The notes under the pieces were generated by a model. The model was not told the origin of the DNA, did not search any database, and saw only the letters and a list, made by a program, of their open reading frames with translations. Positions 48,100 to 62,123 of a stretch of DNA of 64,000 nt are shown piece by piece. The first letter of the stretch is position 1. Every line of letters starts with the position of its first letter. A program made the position numbers and the translations under genes. Origin of the DNA: Caprimulgus europaeus (Eukaryota; Chordata; Aves; Caprimulgiformes; Caprimulgidae); contig OU015524.1 in NCBI GenBank assembly GCA_907165065.1, positions 61,607,295 to 61,671,294 on the forward strand, given 5' to 3'.

Positions 48100-51098
48100 C
48101 TCTTCCCTTCTACTGGGGAAAAGAAAAAAAAAAAAAAGGGAACAACTTCTGGAGAAGCTACCCCATGGGGTAAGAAGGGGGAATGGTGGGGTTTTCTTTG
48201 TGAGGGTTTTGCTCTGCAAACACACCCGGCAAATATGAAATTGAAAAAATAAAATAAAAAATAAAAAAGGAAAAGGACTCCGGGGAAAAAAAAAAAAAAA
48301 GAAAAGAAAAGAAAAAGAAAAAGAAAAAGACTGGAGGGCAGAAATAGGAAAGGGGAAAGATCCGATGGGGGCAGAGCCTGGCAGCGCCCGTCCTCTGGGG
48401 CTCATTCGTGCCCGACGGGGCGGCCAGGACGCGTTGGGGCTGCGAGACCGGGACGGTCCGGTGCGGCGCGGGCTGCTTCTCCCGGGACAGAGGAGAGCTG
48501 GCGCTCTCAGGAAACTCGTTTTATTTTAATCACAAAAATACATAATGTCTGCGGGCACATAGATAAAATATGTACACGTGGATATAAATAAATGGAAATG
48601 CAAATATAAATGTAAATACAAGTATAAATGTACCCGAGGTGGATGGACCCCGTTCGTTTTCCCTTACACACCCTCTTGCTTCCCGCCAGGTCCCGGCACG
48701 GCCAGGATGTGGGGTGGCGGGTGCTGCTCCTAGTCCCTGGGGGAAGCAGCTTCTCCTTCCTTCCCAGTGCTTCCCAGTTCCCATGGGGGAGGACCCCGCT
48801 GCACCCACCTCCAGGGATCTGCCACAAACTTGACACCAATCCCTCAGGCCCTGGGAGTTTGATTTCACTCCCTCAGTTGTGAGGTTTCTTCCCCCCACGC
48901 CCCCTCCCATCACACCTCGGACCCCTCATCTGACAAGTCCGACCCCCGCAGTTCCCTCACCGGGCGCCTCTTCCCCAGCTGCACGGGCCGGGGAGGAGGC
49001 GGGGGTGGGCTTGTGTTTTGATTAATATGGAAATAAAACGCAGAAATAGCAGCAGTACTTAGCTTCATTGCTTCAGTTTAGAGATTTATTGACGAGGAGA
49101 TAAACACTAGACTGGGGGCTAGCTCGGTAATTCACTGCACCCATCAGTTATTACCAAATGAGCAAATCGTTTTTCTTTGAAGCTGCAGACGGAAGAAAAA
49201 AAAAGAAAAAAAAAAAAAAAAGGAAAAGATAAAAAAAAAATGAGTCTTTTTTTTTAACAGGTTGCTACCCACTCCTCTGTCTCTGGCATGGAGCTGCCCA
49301 GTCTTGCTGCCCTGGTTGGGGCCCTGCTCCTTGAGCAAAACTAAGAGCAGGTTTATCACAGATTTGTGCTTCTTAAAAGTCCCGTGTCCTGGTCTGCCTC
49401 CCTCCAACATTCTTTTATATTTTCCCACTTACTCCTACCCAAATTTTTTTTTTTCTTTTTAATTCTTTGCAACCCCTTTTTCCCTCCTGCAGAAGCTTAA
49501 GGATTTGAGCTGGAAAGAGCTGTCACAAGATGACATCGTGCTGCTGCCGAGGAAAACAAAGAGGCAAGGTTGAGAGGGAGAGTATAATCTCTTACTAGAT
49601 GCAGTGGTATTGTTGGGGAAATGGGCACGTCGGGAGCACGCAAACCCACTCAGGTCTGAAATGGAAACAGTAAACTAGAAGCAAAGTACAAGCTAAGTGC
49701 TAAAATCTGAGCACACATCTTTCACTGGGCTTCTGTGAAATCGGACAATCTGAGTTTGTTGCTTTGAGTTCAGTACCATTAGAAATGCCTTGAGTCATGC
49801 ACACTGTGTTTGCCAAAAAATGACCCTCGACCTGCTGAACACTCATATTCTTTTGGACCTGCAGCAGAGGCCAGGTGAGGTATCCTAGGGCATCTCAGTG
49901 GTAGTAAATACCTATGCTTAGGTGGCTGAGTTGAGCCTTAATTGTTCATTTTGTGTTCTCTGATTTTTCAAGTGATCAGGTTAATTAGAAGCATTAAAGG
50001 TTTGGGGGGTCCAATTAATAAAACAAAGAAGAATTACTAATCTTACGCCACATGAGGGAGGTGATACAGGTTTTGATGGAGCTGTAGCTGTAGGTGCGCA
50101 CTCTTTTGTGTATCCAACAATTGGTGAGTCAGAAACACCAAGCTCAATATATTAAAAGAGTGAATTGAAGTGCTTGCAGCCTGCTTATCCCAACCAGACT
50201 TCCTTCTCCTGCCCTCCCTTTCCCTCTCCCGAAGTTGAAAGGAAACCATTTTGCTTGATATTACATTGAAGTAAGCAACCATGTAAGGACAGTGCAGCTG
50301 CAGAAGAATAAAGTCCGGCTGAAGGGCAAAACTTCTTAAAAATTGTTATCATCAGCTGAGACTGTGTAACCAAAACCTGTACCCAGCACCCACCCTCTAG
50401 TCTGCTGAAGCTATTTTGGATTCAGGATGGGGTTTTACACAGCCCTGGCAGAAGACCACAAACTTTTGTCTGTTTTCCCCCAAAGTGTTTTTGCCGTTGA
50501 CATCTACATCTTGAAAGTTACCTGGCAGAACAGCATCAGGCCCTGCCAGATGGGCCAGAGAAAAACTACAAGTGATGCAGCGATTTTAGTATTTAGGATG
50601 AAGAAGATTTGTGGAGATCTGCAAATTAAAACCTAAAGGATTCCTTGTAAAACATGTAGAGGGTTGACAATAAAAGAGATTTGCACAGGGCCTGGTCCTG
50701 ATGCCTTGTAAGCTAAAGACTCAGTTTTTGAGGCAGAGATAATGGTACAGCAGAGTCAGACCACAAAAGCTCCTGGTTACAGCACATAGGAGTAGGAGCA
50801 GCAGCCATAGGTATTACATTCCCTTCAGTTGTCATCTAGACCAACTAGATGAGAGGGAGGTTTATTAGTGCTTAAATATTAGTGTGCAGGGTTTCATGAT
50901 CATTGCACAGACGTTCAGTTGTAATAAAGTACAGGTCGTTCTTCAAAAGAAGCTTCCTTTTATTTCTAGGATGTCACATGCAGTGTTTTCAAAGGCAGCT
51001 TTTAATGCAAACTTGCCAACCCCAGAAGAGGGCAGGGAAGGAACTGTTGGTTCTTGCTGCATGTGTCACTTTTCAGGGAGCCCTGTCCCATGTCAGTG
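48100..51098. other. Gene-free stretch after the arrays
   Basis: A-rich low complexity (48121-48138, 48240-48330, 49193-49240), a short CG-rich patch (48360-48490) and AT-rich unique-looking DNA. No gene is supported. Confidence 0.55.
49193..49240 (+). repeat. A-rich low-complexity tract
   Basis: Long A runs broken by single G or T, followed by a nine-T run (49247-49255). Confidence 0.9.
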
Positions 51099-51158
51099 AT
51101 CATAGGATCATAGAATGGTATAGGTTGGAAGGGACCTTAAAGATCATCTAGTTCCAAC
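51099..51158 (-). mobile_element. CR1 LINE, 3' tip
   Basis: About 60 bp of reverse-oriented CR1 tail (CATAGGATCATAGAATGG, GGTTGGAAGGGACCTTAAAG, ATCATCTAGTTCCAAC). Only the extreme 3' end is retained. Confidence 0.93.
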
Positions 51159-54100
51159 GTGAGGATGTGGTCATACTTTAGTCACACCACCAAAGGAAAC
51201 ATTTTACAAATTTTTCATTAAAGAAAAGTTTATGCTTCTGTTATAAAGCATGAGCTCTGTTTTTCACAACACCACTTGACCTTTCTGTAAATTTACTTAC
51301 TTTTTGTTGTTTGGTTTTGGTTTTGTTTCTTTTCTTTTGGATATTTCTCTTTTATTTCCATTGGTTTCTACCCAGTGGCTCTGACTGTCATGCACCAGGT
51401 GCTACTTTGCTATATTTCAGCTTGAAGCTGTTAGAAGGGCGTCTGAAAAACATGAGACTTCATTTGTACTCTTTTAAAAAGCAGAGAAATGTTTCAAGAC
51501 TAATAACTTATTTTTACAAAATCTGACCTTTGGCCTGAGGGAGTCCTCATCCATGGGGTTAGAGGAAAAAGTGACCACATAAAACATTCCATTTCTAGAC
51601 TTTTTATTTTTGGTAATAAACAAAGATCCATCAAGTGTCATGTAGGAAGTAGATGACTAAAGATGCAGTTTGTGCCTTGTGCTTTCCTACCTCATACTTC
51701 GCAGAGGAATTGGCCATGGTGCATTTGGTGGCCTGTGCTGACATATCACTGCACAGCAATTGAGTTTTAAGGCACTAAGGGAAAGGCAGCTTGAAACATC
51801 TGTGGGAAGAGATTCTATCCCCAGCTTCAGTACTTGTCTTTCCTTCCCAAAATGCAAGTGACAGCAACAGAAATTAGTCACAACTGGGGTGATCATGGGT
51901 GTGATGATGGGTTACTTCAGCACACAGAATTGAGTTTGGACACCACTCCACAGCACGTAAGTGTGAATACTTATAATGGGCTACACATCCATTGGATGCT
52001 CTACAGGAGTGGTCTGCAGACTACCTGTGAGCCTGGCATGTGCTGCTTCCCCTGGCGCTCCTTCCCTCAATGTCTTTCCTAAAATGACTGCTGTGACCAT
52101 GGTCTCCTGAGGTGCCTGCAACCTGGCTAACCTCCAGGCACAGTTAGGTTAGAGGGGCTCCACATGCGTTGGAGAGTGCTTTCTGATCAGGATCCAGCCC
52201 ACACTTGCTGGTTTGCCAACTGTATGGCCCTCTGGTCTGACTGCTCCTCGTGGCCTTGAGACCACATCTGTAAGCAGAGCATGCACCTCTTTTTCTTTCT
52301 CACTGAGTACCTTTGGGAGGTTTATCCGTGTTCAGTTTTGAAGCAGGCTGAGCTGTGCTCTGCAAAAGCACTTGAGTGAAGACTTTTCAAAGCTTCAGGC
52401 TCTTCCTTTCCATGGTTTTGTCATTGCCTGGGCTCTCCAGCACAGTCCCTTTTCCCTTTCCAGAGATGGAAATCTACAACCCCACTACTTCGTATCCTCC
52501 ATTACTTCTACCAGGATACGAACTTTTTCTTATGCGACTTCCAGAGATGGATCGACAGATGTAAGAGAAGATTTTCTCTATAATATGCTCAGTCAGTGGT
52601 CATATCAAGTTTTCAGGGCTTTGAGTTTTCAGTAGATGCCCAGAATTTTCCATACAGGTGACTTATGACATCCACTGCTTCAGAAACCACAGCACATGCC
52701 AATATGTATCATGATACTTCTGCACATTCTTATTCATTCATAAGTGTCATGGAAACATCCTGCCAATCACCTTTAATGGGTAATATGTCTTTCTGAGCTG
52801 AACTGTAGTGTAAACCAGATGATACATCTTGGTTTGGACTTGATGTCACTTGGCTGACACTAACAGGTCAAGCATCATTTTGTGAAACTAAATTGAGGAG
52901 TCTGTCAGCAACACTTTAAATATGTTTTATTTGGCAAGACTCATTTATCGCTGTTACAGGCCCTTGTGCACTGTTCTATATGAGAACCCAAATCCTCCTC
53001 AGCAATATGCATCTCGCCACATTTCTGTTCCTATCCCAACTCCTTTTCTCTTATGATGACCTTAGTTTGAGTAGGATCAGTGCTGGTTCCTCACATAATG
53101 CTCTTGAACATAGTCTTCTTCTCCTACCTCTTAATTAAAATAGGACCATAAGACCTTTGGCCTTGCTTTCCTAGAGCCTGAGCATCAATGGTGAATTCTC
53201 AGTAGCTTAGTTATACCTTCCCCTCATCTCCAGCCTTATGGGTTTTCCAGGTGCAGATTTTCAAGCAGATATGTTAACAAGGAGACTGGTTTTGTGTTTC
53301 AAAAGACAAGGTATTTGCTGTGACTGGTAGAGCACACCAGTGCAGCTGTAGACAAAATCAGGCCTACTTCCATTTCTTCAGCACTCTTTTGTGTCTATTG
53401 GGTGCTCTAGGGTTTTCCATTTCTCAGGATACTCTGAGATGTCCAAGATTTCCATTCCAGGTTAGGATCATGGACTTCATATCTCCTAGTAAGTTAAATA
53501 GTGCCACATAATGTTCTCAGGCACCGGAGCTCAATTATTTATAGAGTCAAATTGTTACAATGGTTCCTGCCATGGTTTGGCTCCAGACAACTAGCTCTCT
53601 CCCGAGCGTTTCCCAGGCATGGTTTGAGGATAACACAGGCCAAAGGCCAATCCCAGCAGGCAATTTGTATTCAGCCACACTGCCTGGAAAGCAAGAATTT
53701 AATAATGTGGACACATGCCAGTCTGTGCCAGTTGGCTTCAGAGCTAGATAACAGTCACAGGCATGTTTTTTATACGTGTAGTCTCAGAGTCTTTCTCTTA
53801 CACCAAGCTTTTGTCCTTGTTGCCATATCCTTCTGCCTCTCTTACTCTCCAGATTACCGGGATGCATTTGTTTGTGAAGTAAGACATTTTTTAGAATTGT
53901 TGACTGATCAAGGTCTCTTATAAGCTGATTTATTTCCATTACTCTTTGGTTTTCTCTGCTTAGCTTCACCAAGTTGTGCAAGATTGGTCTATTGAACTAT
54001 GAAACATCTATTTCTACTTTTGTGCCATGTGCAAGAAATCCTTCTTCCATCTTCTTTTTTAGTTCAGGGCTACAACATATAGCCTGAAAGTAGTCATTAG

Positions 54101-57100
54101 TATCAGAATTCATCAGGTGTTCAGAAACAGATCTTCTTTGCCAGTCATCAAATGTCCACCAAGAAAAATGAACCCATGAAAAATGAAAATTCTGCCTCTC
54201 TTGATTTTTCCACTCCCAAATTTGTGACAAGTTGAGGCAAGCACAGGGCTTTTGCCTTCTGCTTTTTAAGGGTCATATAGCTCATGGGAGAAGTGGTTCC
54301 CTTCATGGGCTGAATGTGGATCTCAGGGCTTCCCCCTCAAACCTGTTCTCTCTTCTTTACAGATGCTGAGACCAGGCAAGCCGCACTTAGTGCCCCATCC
54401 TTCACTTGTTTCAGCGTATCTCAACTGATCAATGCAAAGCTATGGTCCAAAGAGAAAGCTTTACTTTTCAATTTTTATTGTGTTTCCTCAAAAAGTTGCA
54501 CTATGTTTTCCTTCCCACTGGTGCATTCCATGAGTTCGACAGCACTCCTCCATGCTTTTGAACCACAGTTCTTTGCAGTGTCTTTGTGCCCAAGTATGCC
54601 CAAAATTCTGCCGACAGGTAAATCTGCCACTAACTAAATAACCTTAGTCAGATCAGCACTGATCACTTCTTCACTTCTGCCCATGTGGATTGTACCTGAG
54701 ATCTCTAGGGTTAACTCTGTTCCCAGCAATACAGCAGGAGGACAGTCCTTCTGTAAATCCCTTATCAACATTTCAACTCCTTCTTATTCATATTGCCAGG
54801 GGAGTGTGACAGGCTCCTTTACCTGGCCTGCCTCTATGAAGATCCCAGCATGTTTCACATCTTGCAGGGCCCCACAGTCAGCAGCTGACCCTTTCCTGGG
54901 GCTTATCAGGTTCAGTCACTTGAACATCTCCTGCTCATTCCCTCACCTGGCCACCAGCTCCATCCATCTCTCTCCATGCACAGCCCTCTTCCTCCAGCTG
55001 CAGCATCTTCTATTCCAGCCTTCACTGCTGTGGTTGTCTCACCTTGCCATTGCATCTGCCTGACCATCTGTTGAATCATGTGCAATATAAATAACAGCTA
55101 GTGACAAATAATAGCTACAGATACCCTCCTGTAATAGTCTGGTGGCCTTACTGGACATCCACAACTTCACAGCACTTTCTTGTTTTACTTTGCAGGTCAC
55201 AGTTATACAGTGATATTAAATGTAATGTTAAAGTGGTATAGAGTCCTTGAGTTTCTTTATGTATGATTTTTATATTTTCTGCCAAAGTGTTTGCTATTAT
55301 TCAATTCCCCTTGTTCTCAACTGTGATAATCTTCTGTGACTGGGGAGACCATAATATAGGCCTTTATTCCATGCTTCAACACAGCATTAAAGATATCACA
55401 CCGGTTGCAATAGGTAAGGGGAAAATCAGCTTTTAAAACCAACCACATTTAATAATTTATGCCATGAAAATTATGAGAAGAAGTGAGAATAGTAGATTTC
55501 TCTACATCTGCTTCAGTTGAGCAAGAAGTTTTTTGGCCTTTTCTGCACAAAGTGAATGGGTTTTAATCTAGATTATAGAGAAGTCTTAATGTGTCTGGTC
55601 AGTAATAGATCTTTATCTTCACTGAAACTTTTAACATGTCCTTAGACACGGACTCAGTCACTGGGGTGCTCAAAACGTGTTGTAGGTAATGTAGTGGGGT
55701 GATGCTTCATCCATTAAAGTCACAGACAGCTTTGCTCAGAGGCCAGAAGCAGAGCTGCAGCCTTGCAACAGGAATTTGTCCTCGATCTCATATCTTTCTG
55801 GCTGTATCTGAATGCTGAAAATGAATTGCTCTAAACATAGCTCTGGAGCTAATTGATGGCACAGACACATGCCAAAGTAATCTTTGAACAGTTGTAATGA
55901 TCCTAATGGTGAACATAGCTGAGTGGTGTTAGGAAAGCTTTGTTTTTCACTTTCATTCCTAATTTGTTTCAGGGATGTTCACAAACCTACTACATTTGAC
56001 AAAGTGCTTGTTTTATTCCCCAGCTGCCTTGAAGTAACAAGCTGATGACAGATTTTTGGTACAGATGGGATTGTTTGAGGGAAATATGCCTAGCAAGCAG
56101 GCTCACTTTTTAAACAAAGTTATTTCAGTTTATCATGCTCGGCTCTCAAGGCATGTGAGCTTCTCCAGCAAGGGGAGCTGCTGGGCTCAGCTCAGGGGAA
56201 GGATGAAAACAAGTGTCAGAGTTTTTCTGCTGTCTAAGGGGAACTTCCAGCTCTTTCTTATTTTCTATTGCAGATGACACTGCACTTCGATCTGCAGATC
56301 GAAGACAGGTGGGTTTTTCCTAGGCACCACATTTTCATTCATGCCCCTCAGCCTTGGAGCTGCCTGCGAGGATGCCATCTGCCCCCTCTCAGCTCAACTC
56401 ACTCCTGTGGAGACCCTGCAGCCCACGAGCATTAGGGTCCAGAGTGACTGGCCACAAAGGGATGTTTGAGATGCTGTACAACCAGAGGTGCCTGGCCCCA
56501 GCTGCAGGTGAGCCTCCCAGGGGCTCTGCCCCCTCTGTGTTTGTGCTTGCCTTTGGGGTACCTGTGCAGCAGCCTGCAGCCAGCAGTCAGGGTGCACATG
56601 AGTGAGGTGCCTCTAATCTCATTGCTGACACCAATATATTCCCTGACTTTTGGCAGGGTTTTGCAGATATGCACAGGTTTGGAAGGTGTAAGTGATTGGA
56701 TACACAGTTTGTCTGGTCAACTGGAACTTGGAAAGGCACAGAAATTGTTGTTGACCAAAATTCCAGTACCAGCAGCTCCACAAATAGGTGGTATTGATCT
56801 GGAAAGTGGGGGTGTAACACACCTGAAGATGCTTATCATCCCTTCCTTCCACACACTCCTAGAGACAGACAGTGCATGTACAGTCAGTTTCCCTTCCCCC
56901 TTTCCCTAAGCCATCAGGCCAGCTCCATGTGTTTCAGCATCACTGTTGACAACACTTGTCTGTTTTTGGTGGGGATTTTCAGGGAAAAAAATAAATACCA
57001 GGTTGGGTTAAAACTGGTTAAATCCCTCAGGACCTCAGTAGTGTTTTAAAACATATGTGAAGGGGAGGAACCATTTTTCACATGTCCTAAAGAATATAGC

Positions 57101-57639
57101 TGACATATGGACCATTCAAAGGAAATTTTGTTCAGGCCATTGGCTATGCATGAATGGCCTGGCTTATACAGTGGGGACTCAAGCTACGACAGGGATCTTC
57201 TCCAAGGAACTAGGTTTTCTAGGTAGTGAGAGCAGGTCCTGTAGCTACTAACCATGCTGCAGACTCTTGGAGCTGGTACCAGACAACAGGACCTTATGGG
57301 AGGGCCAGGAGTGGCACAGTGGCACACAAGAGACCCTCCTTGAGCCTGCCTGCCCTGCATGGCCCCACTTTTTCTCTTCTCCATCACAAGCTTTCTCCTG
57401 GCCATGTTCACTGGTGCTTGCTGATCCAGCCACTACTGAAACTGGGTGCTGTTGCAACGCTGCAGGTAGATTTAGCATCTCAATTAACTCTCCACTAAAA
57501 ACTTCCAAGACCCCAGAGAAACACCTCATAAATCTTTGTGCTCCCTCAGGAAAAAAAAGCAAACTACAAAACAAAACAAAACCAACAACAAACCACAAGG
57601 AAGTTCAGGGAAATAAACCCCTAAATTGAATTTCTTGCT
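51159..57639. other. Gene-free stretch
   Basis: Unique-looking sequence without a supported gene. Open frames near 53501-53923 and 56466-56909 have no recognisable domain. A perfect 20-bp palindrome lies at 56285-56304. CT-rich composition occurs at 54770-55050. Confidence 0.5.
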
Positions 57640-58060
57640 TTAAAAGTGCTTTACATATATCACCACCAACCAGCATGTAAATTTTAGTCAGCTACTGGAC
57701 TAGTCTTTTAAAGAAGTTGAAAAATGGCCCTGCATCCTCAAAGGACACACCTGTTATCTGAAACAGTTTTTAACCAGCTTGTTAAGCAGCTTTGACAGAT
57801 CAAAGACCCCGGACAATGGGCACAAACTTTAACAATAGTTTAGCCTTGAGCAAAAGCTTCTGTCAAAGCAAGGCTTGTGCCAGTAGTATTATGGCCTGCA
57901 ATTGAAAATAAATTTTACTTGAATAAGTACCTCAGCCCGATCAGAGGCACTGCCGCCAGGGAGACAAAAGCAGTTGGGGATAAGTTATTGACTCCACTGA
58001 CAGCATGAATGAAGTTCATTATGCCAGCCCACTCTTGGTAAATGTGTCAGGTTTTAAACT
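57640..58060. promoter_or_regulatory. Candidate TCF/LEF- and SOX-rich enhancer downstream of OLIG3
   Basis: Within about 80 bp there are CTTTGA (57790-57795), ATCAAAG (57799-57805), ACAATGG (57813-57819), AACAATAG (57831-57838) and TCAAAG (57863-57868). The first two flank a TGACAG word in inverted orientation. The sequence is non-repetitive and has no significant open frame. OLIG3 is known to respond to Wnt/beta-catenin in dorsal neural tube, so a TCF/SOX cluster 14 kb downstream is a plausible enhancer. This remains inference. Confidence 0.35.
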
Positions 58061-58661
58061 GAATTAGGTGGCAGGTGCATGGACCATTTTCCTGCCCCCC
58101 TTGAGACAGTAGAGGGCCAGCCATCACCTGATTCTACAGACAAATGTTTAGATTTGGTTTTCATATCGCATGGGCACAAGTGACAGGGTATTTAAATCAT
58201 AAATAAGGCTTCCTGTGAGCCCTCGTCTACCCCTCTCTCTCTCTGTCCCCCTTTGCTGGCTGACCGTGCTCCTGCTCCCCACACCCTGGGAGTGGGTTTG
58301 CTTCCCACATCAGCACCCATTGCAGCCCTGTTCCTGGTGCCTCTTCCTGGCTGCTGTCGGAGCACGCAGGATTTGGGCTTCCACAGACCACCTCTGGGAT
58401 CCAGTTCTGAGACAGATGGAAGACCAAACTCTTCCACCCCTATTCCAGTGACACTGCTAGCAGCCATGCATTTTGGACTTCAACAGGGTCTGGATCAAGC
58501 TCTTCTATAGCTGACATCATGTCATATACGTGGGTATAAAGAGATTGAATCCAAACATCTAGTATTAGCCTCCAGAAAGACTTTCTACAGTGAAACAGTA
58601 TTTAATCCTTGCAAGCCTCTGATGATATACATCACTGGAATTTTGCAGAACTGCAGGCTGG

Positions 58662-58830
58662 ATCATAGAATCATAGAGTCATAGAATGTTTTGGGTTGGA
58701 AGGGACCTTAAAGATCATCTAGTTCCAACACCCCTGCCATGAGCAGGGACATCTTCCACTAGACCAGGTTGCTCAAAGCCTCATCCAACCTGGCCTTGAA
58801 CACTTCCAGGGAGGGGGCAGCCACAACTTC
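58662..58830 (-). mobile_element. CR1 LINE, 3' end fragment
   Basis: The reverse-oriented CR1 3' end starts with ATCATAGAATCATAGAG octamers and runs through GGTTGGAAGGGACCTTAAAG, GAGCAGGGACATCTTCCAC and GGTTGCTCAAAGCCTCATCC to GGGGGCAGCCACAACTTC. It is little diverged compared with the 4084 copy, and is followed by an AT-rich, ATAC-rich stretch. Confidence 0.96.
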
Positions 58831-61800
58831 AAAAATGAAGGGAGGATCATAAAGAAGTGATATGAAATGTATACATATATCTATGTGTGTACATATACAT
58901 ACAAAACTCCATATAAAAACACAAATGCGTCTACATGTGTACTAATGTTCAAAATTTTTGCTATAATTCAAAGAAATATGGTTATAATCTGCCATGATGA
59001 TTTGATGTTCCTCTGCTTTAAGATGGAACTGAGGTTTTAAGGTGTATATTTTATATATTTTTCATCTGCATATTTTGCTTGAAAACATTTTGGTTTATAG
59101 TCTGCCAGGGCCTACAAGGATAATGCAAGATCAGCTGAACTTCAGATACTTTGGATGCCAGCTCTCATTACTTAATCATGAGACACAGGACTATTAAGAC
59201 TCTTAAAAACGAAAGACTCGTTCTCTGACCAGGAAGGGAAGAGTCGGCATATGCCTTTGGCTGCATGCCTTATTTACGTTAACGAGCAAGTAAGATTCCT
59301 TCCCCCTGTGAGGGAACTGAACATTTCTTTTCCTGAAACTTTTGGGATCTGCTGCCTATGTTGGTTACAAAGGGGAGCCTTTCACTTTTGAACAGCATTT
59401 TGTACACACTTGGGTATGTTTTTCCACTTCAGTCACTTAAATGACCTTAATTTTTTAAGACTGCCTTTGTAAGCCTGAAAATGTCTTTCCCCATCCCCCA
59501 CCTCCATACTGAAGGTAAAAGCTTTATGATTAACTGCTTAATAGCATAAACCAGCCTTTAATTAAAAATATTTTTCTAAAAATAGTCCTTTCTCCAAGGA
59601 TTCCAAAGAGCTGAACAAACACTAGCTAGTCCTTGCAACACTATCCTCAAAAAAACCATTATTGCTGTTCCTCAAAACTGAGAACCAGTTCAAAAAAGGA
59701 GTTAGGAGACTTGCCCAATGTCACAAGCAAGTGAGTGGCAGATTCACACTCCAGCAGGTGCTTTAACCATCAAATCGTGCTTCTTCCCCCTAACAGGACA
59801 TTGCTAAAGACACATTTGGCTCAGTTCACTGTTGTATTTAGTACACCTGTTAATACAAACATATCAAACCCTTTATTTTTCTGGCTCTGATACAAATAGA
59901 CCCAGGAAGTCTCACCCATGGACCCCCAACAAGTGAAAATGTTTCTTTCCCCCTTACTCAAATCTGGAAAAGCAAAGTAGGCTTATTCTTTGGGGCTATC
60001 TAAAGACTGCTGTGTGTCAACACACAAAATCATTTCTCACAGTGGTATCACTTGCTGGATATGTTCCTTCCCTCCAACAACAGCAGATGGTGTTTCATAG
60101 TTGGTCACAAATGGCTGTCAGCGAGTGTTTGTCTGCCTGCCAGTAACCTGTAGTTTGGGGACTCCCTCAGAGAGTGTACCAGCACTGACTCTGCTGATAG
60201 CTGCATCTGAGAAAATGATCCGTCCTTTCTTGTCAGGCACAAAATTAGCCATCTCACTTTCAAACTGTTGACAAGGGGGATATGAAAGAAATAAGAGCTG
60301 TGCTGGCCCAGATGATGTTTCTTCAGCTCTGGTCTGAGGCAGCTAGTGCTGACTACAGAGGAGAAGCTGCCTTTACAGCAGCAAATATTGATCTCTGGTG
60401 AAAGATAGAGATACGAGCGTGGCCCCCTCCTAGTGACAGACTTTTACATGGCATTTCTACCATCACCTTTCCCAAGCTCAGTTTAGGTTTCTCTTGGCCA
60501 GCACTAGCAACAAGGAGGCAATGACCTTTAGTGACATTGCCCTGCAGCAGGAAAAAGCCTTCAACCAGCCAAAGGTCCCAGCACACTGGCCAGGTTTACT
60601 GCTGGCTTCATGTGCACGGGGAGAAGGCAGCCAGCCAGCCCCGCATCCACCATGACTGCAGCCTTGCCCTGGCAGCAAGGAACTGGAGGGACAGGAGAAA
60701 CAGGAGACAACAGTGTCGGAGACCAAATACTTCTGTCCCCATCACTGGAGACAGAAAACAGTTTTGGAAGCTTTGCAGCAGCTTGTAAAGGCAGCCATTG
60801 CCTTGCTGGTGCACACCCACGTTTCCAGCACACACAGCTACGACCCCAAATGATTTATTTCTACAGAAATCTTAAAGATGAGTCTGTGCAGCAGAGCCAA
60901 AAGCTCTCCATAGCAGCTATCTCAAGGTTTTCTGCCTGTAGAACAATTTCTATTTAAAACCCCAAGTAGGATCTGGGCTGGTAAGATTCGTTGGCCTCAC
61001 TTTCCACTTGCTTTAGCCAGACCAGGGGTCCCCTCCAGGGACATCATATGCCTGGTGGAGGGAACACAAGTTGTTCACGACTGGGTGGCACCATCGTCAA
61101 AGGGGTCTGGAGTTAGGGAGCATTCCCAGGTCTCCAGCTTTCATACATGTTGTGAACCTGGCTGATGTATCAATCCTACGTAGCAAAACTCCTGCACTGA
61201 TCAGGGAAAACCAGATTGTATTAGTGCAAATTACTATAGAGAGTAATTTTGCTGCTTTGGTTCTGTCCTGCTAGAAGAGATTTAGAGAAAATCTAGTTTC
61301 AGAATTTCCATTTCACAAAGAGTTTCTAACATTGCAAAATTCCTTTTTATCCTAAGTGTATTCTGTGTGAGATAAAGGTAGATTAAATAAAAATCTAGAT
61401 CTTGCAAAAGAGGAGTTATAACTGCTTTTGAAAACATTAGAATGATCCATCTGAAATGAAGTAACCTAGAAAAGGCTGGATTTCTTAGCTTCAATTTCTT
61501 TATCTTCAGCATTGAACTCAGGTTAAAAATAAAAGTCTAAATAAGGCAATAGTTAAAAGTCAAAGTGAAAAGCTCTGACCTTGTTGAAATAAAACATTCC
61601 AGTCTTCTAAAAATGAAATATTGTAATAATTGGATTGCATTAAGGTTGGTACCTCCCTGCAAATTCAGTCCTTCCAGTACAAATTTTGTTTTCCAATGAA
61701 TATTTTGAGCTACTTTCTGGAATATTCATAAACAAAACCAAATTCAGGCAATAACTACACAACACCAAAGACAACAGCCACCTAGAACAAAAAGGACACA

Positions 61801-61984
61801 AAAATTTTGTTTAGCTGGAATCAGGCTTGTGATCAAATTTCTACTATGTCAACAAAAGGGACTTTTTAAAGACTATTGAAGGAACCTACAAGCAAAGCTG
61901 AAAATCAAGTCTCCAATCATAGTCCTGTTGTGCAAAATCCGTAACTATATAGCAATTTTCTATTTTATCTGAATTTCAGCAGTG
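58831..61984. other. Gene-free stretch
   Basis: AT-rich with an ATAC-rich start (58860-58950). The GC-richer part at 60300-60900 has several overlapping short frames on both strands and none is convincing. Confidence 0.5.
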
Positions 61985-62123
61985 TTTATTTTTATTTTTA
62001 TTTTTTTTTATTTTTATTTTTATTTTTATTTTTATTTTTATTTTTATTTTTATTTTTATTTTTATTTTTATTTTTATTTTTATTTTTATTTTTATTTTTA
62101 TTTTTATTTTTATTTTTATTTTT
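61985..62123 (+). repeat. (TTTTTA)n hexanucleotide array, about 23 copies
   Basis: TTTTTA units run for about 139 bp with one expanded T run near the start. The FYFYFY reading frame through it is an artefact. On the minus strand it reads (TAAAAA)n and could be the expanded A-rich tail of an old retroposed copy, but no body is recognised. Confidence 0.95.

Noticed and set aside
46588..48405. 605-codon minus-strand open frame
   Set aside because: Driven by (CCCTT)n, (CCCCTT)n and (CCCTTTT)n arrays plus stop-poor GC-rich flanks; no domain is visible.
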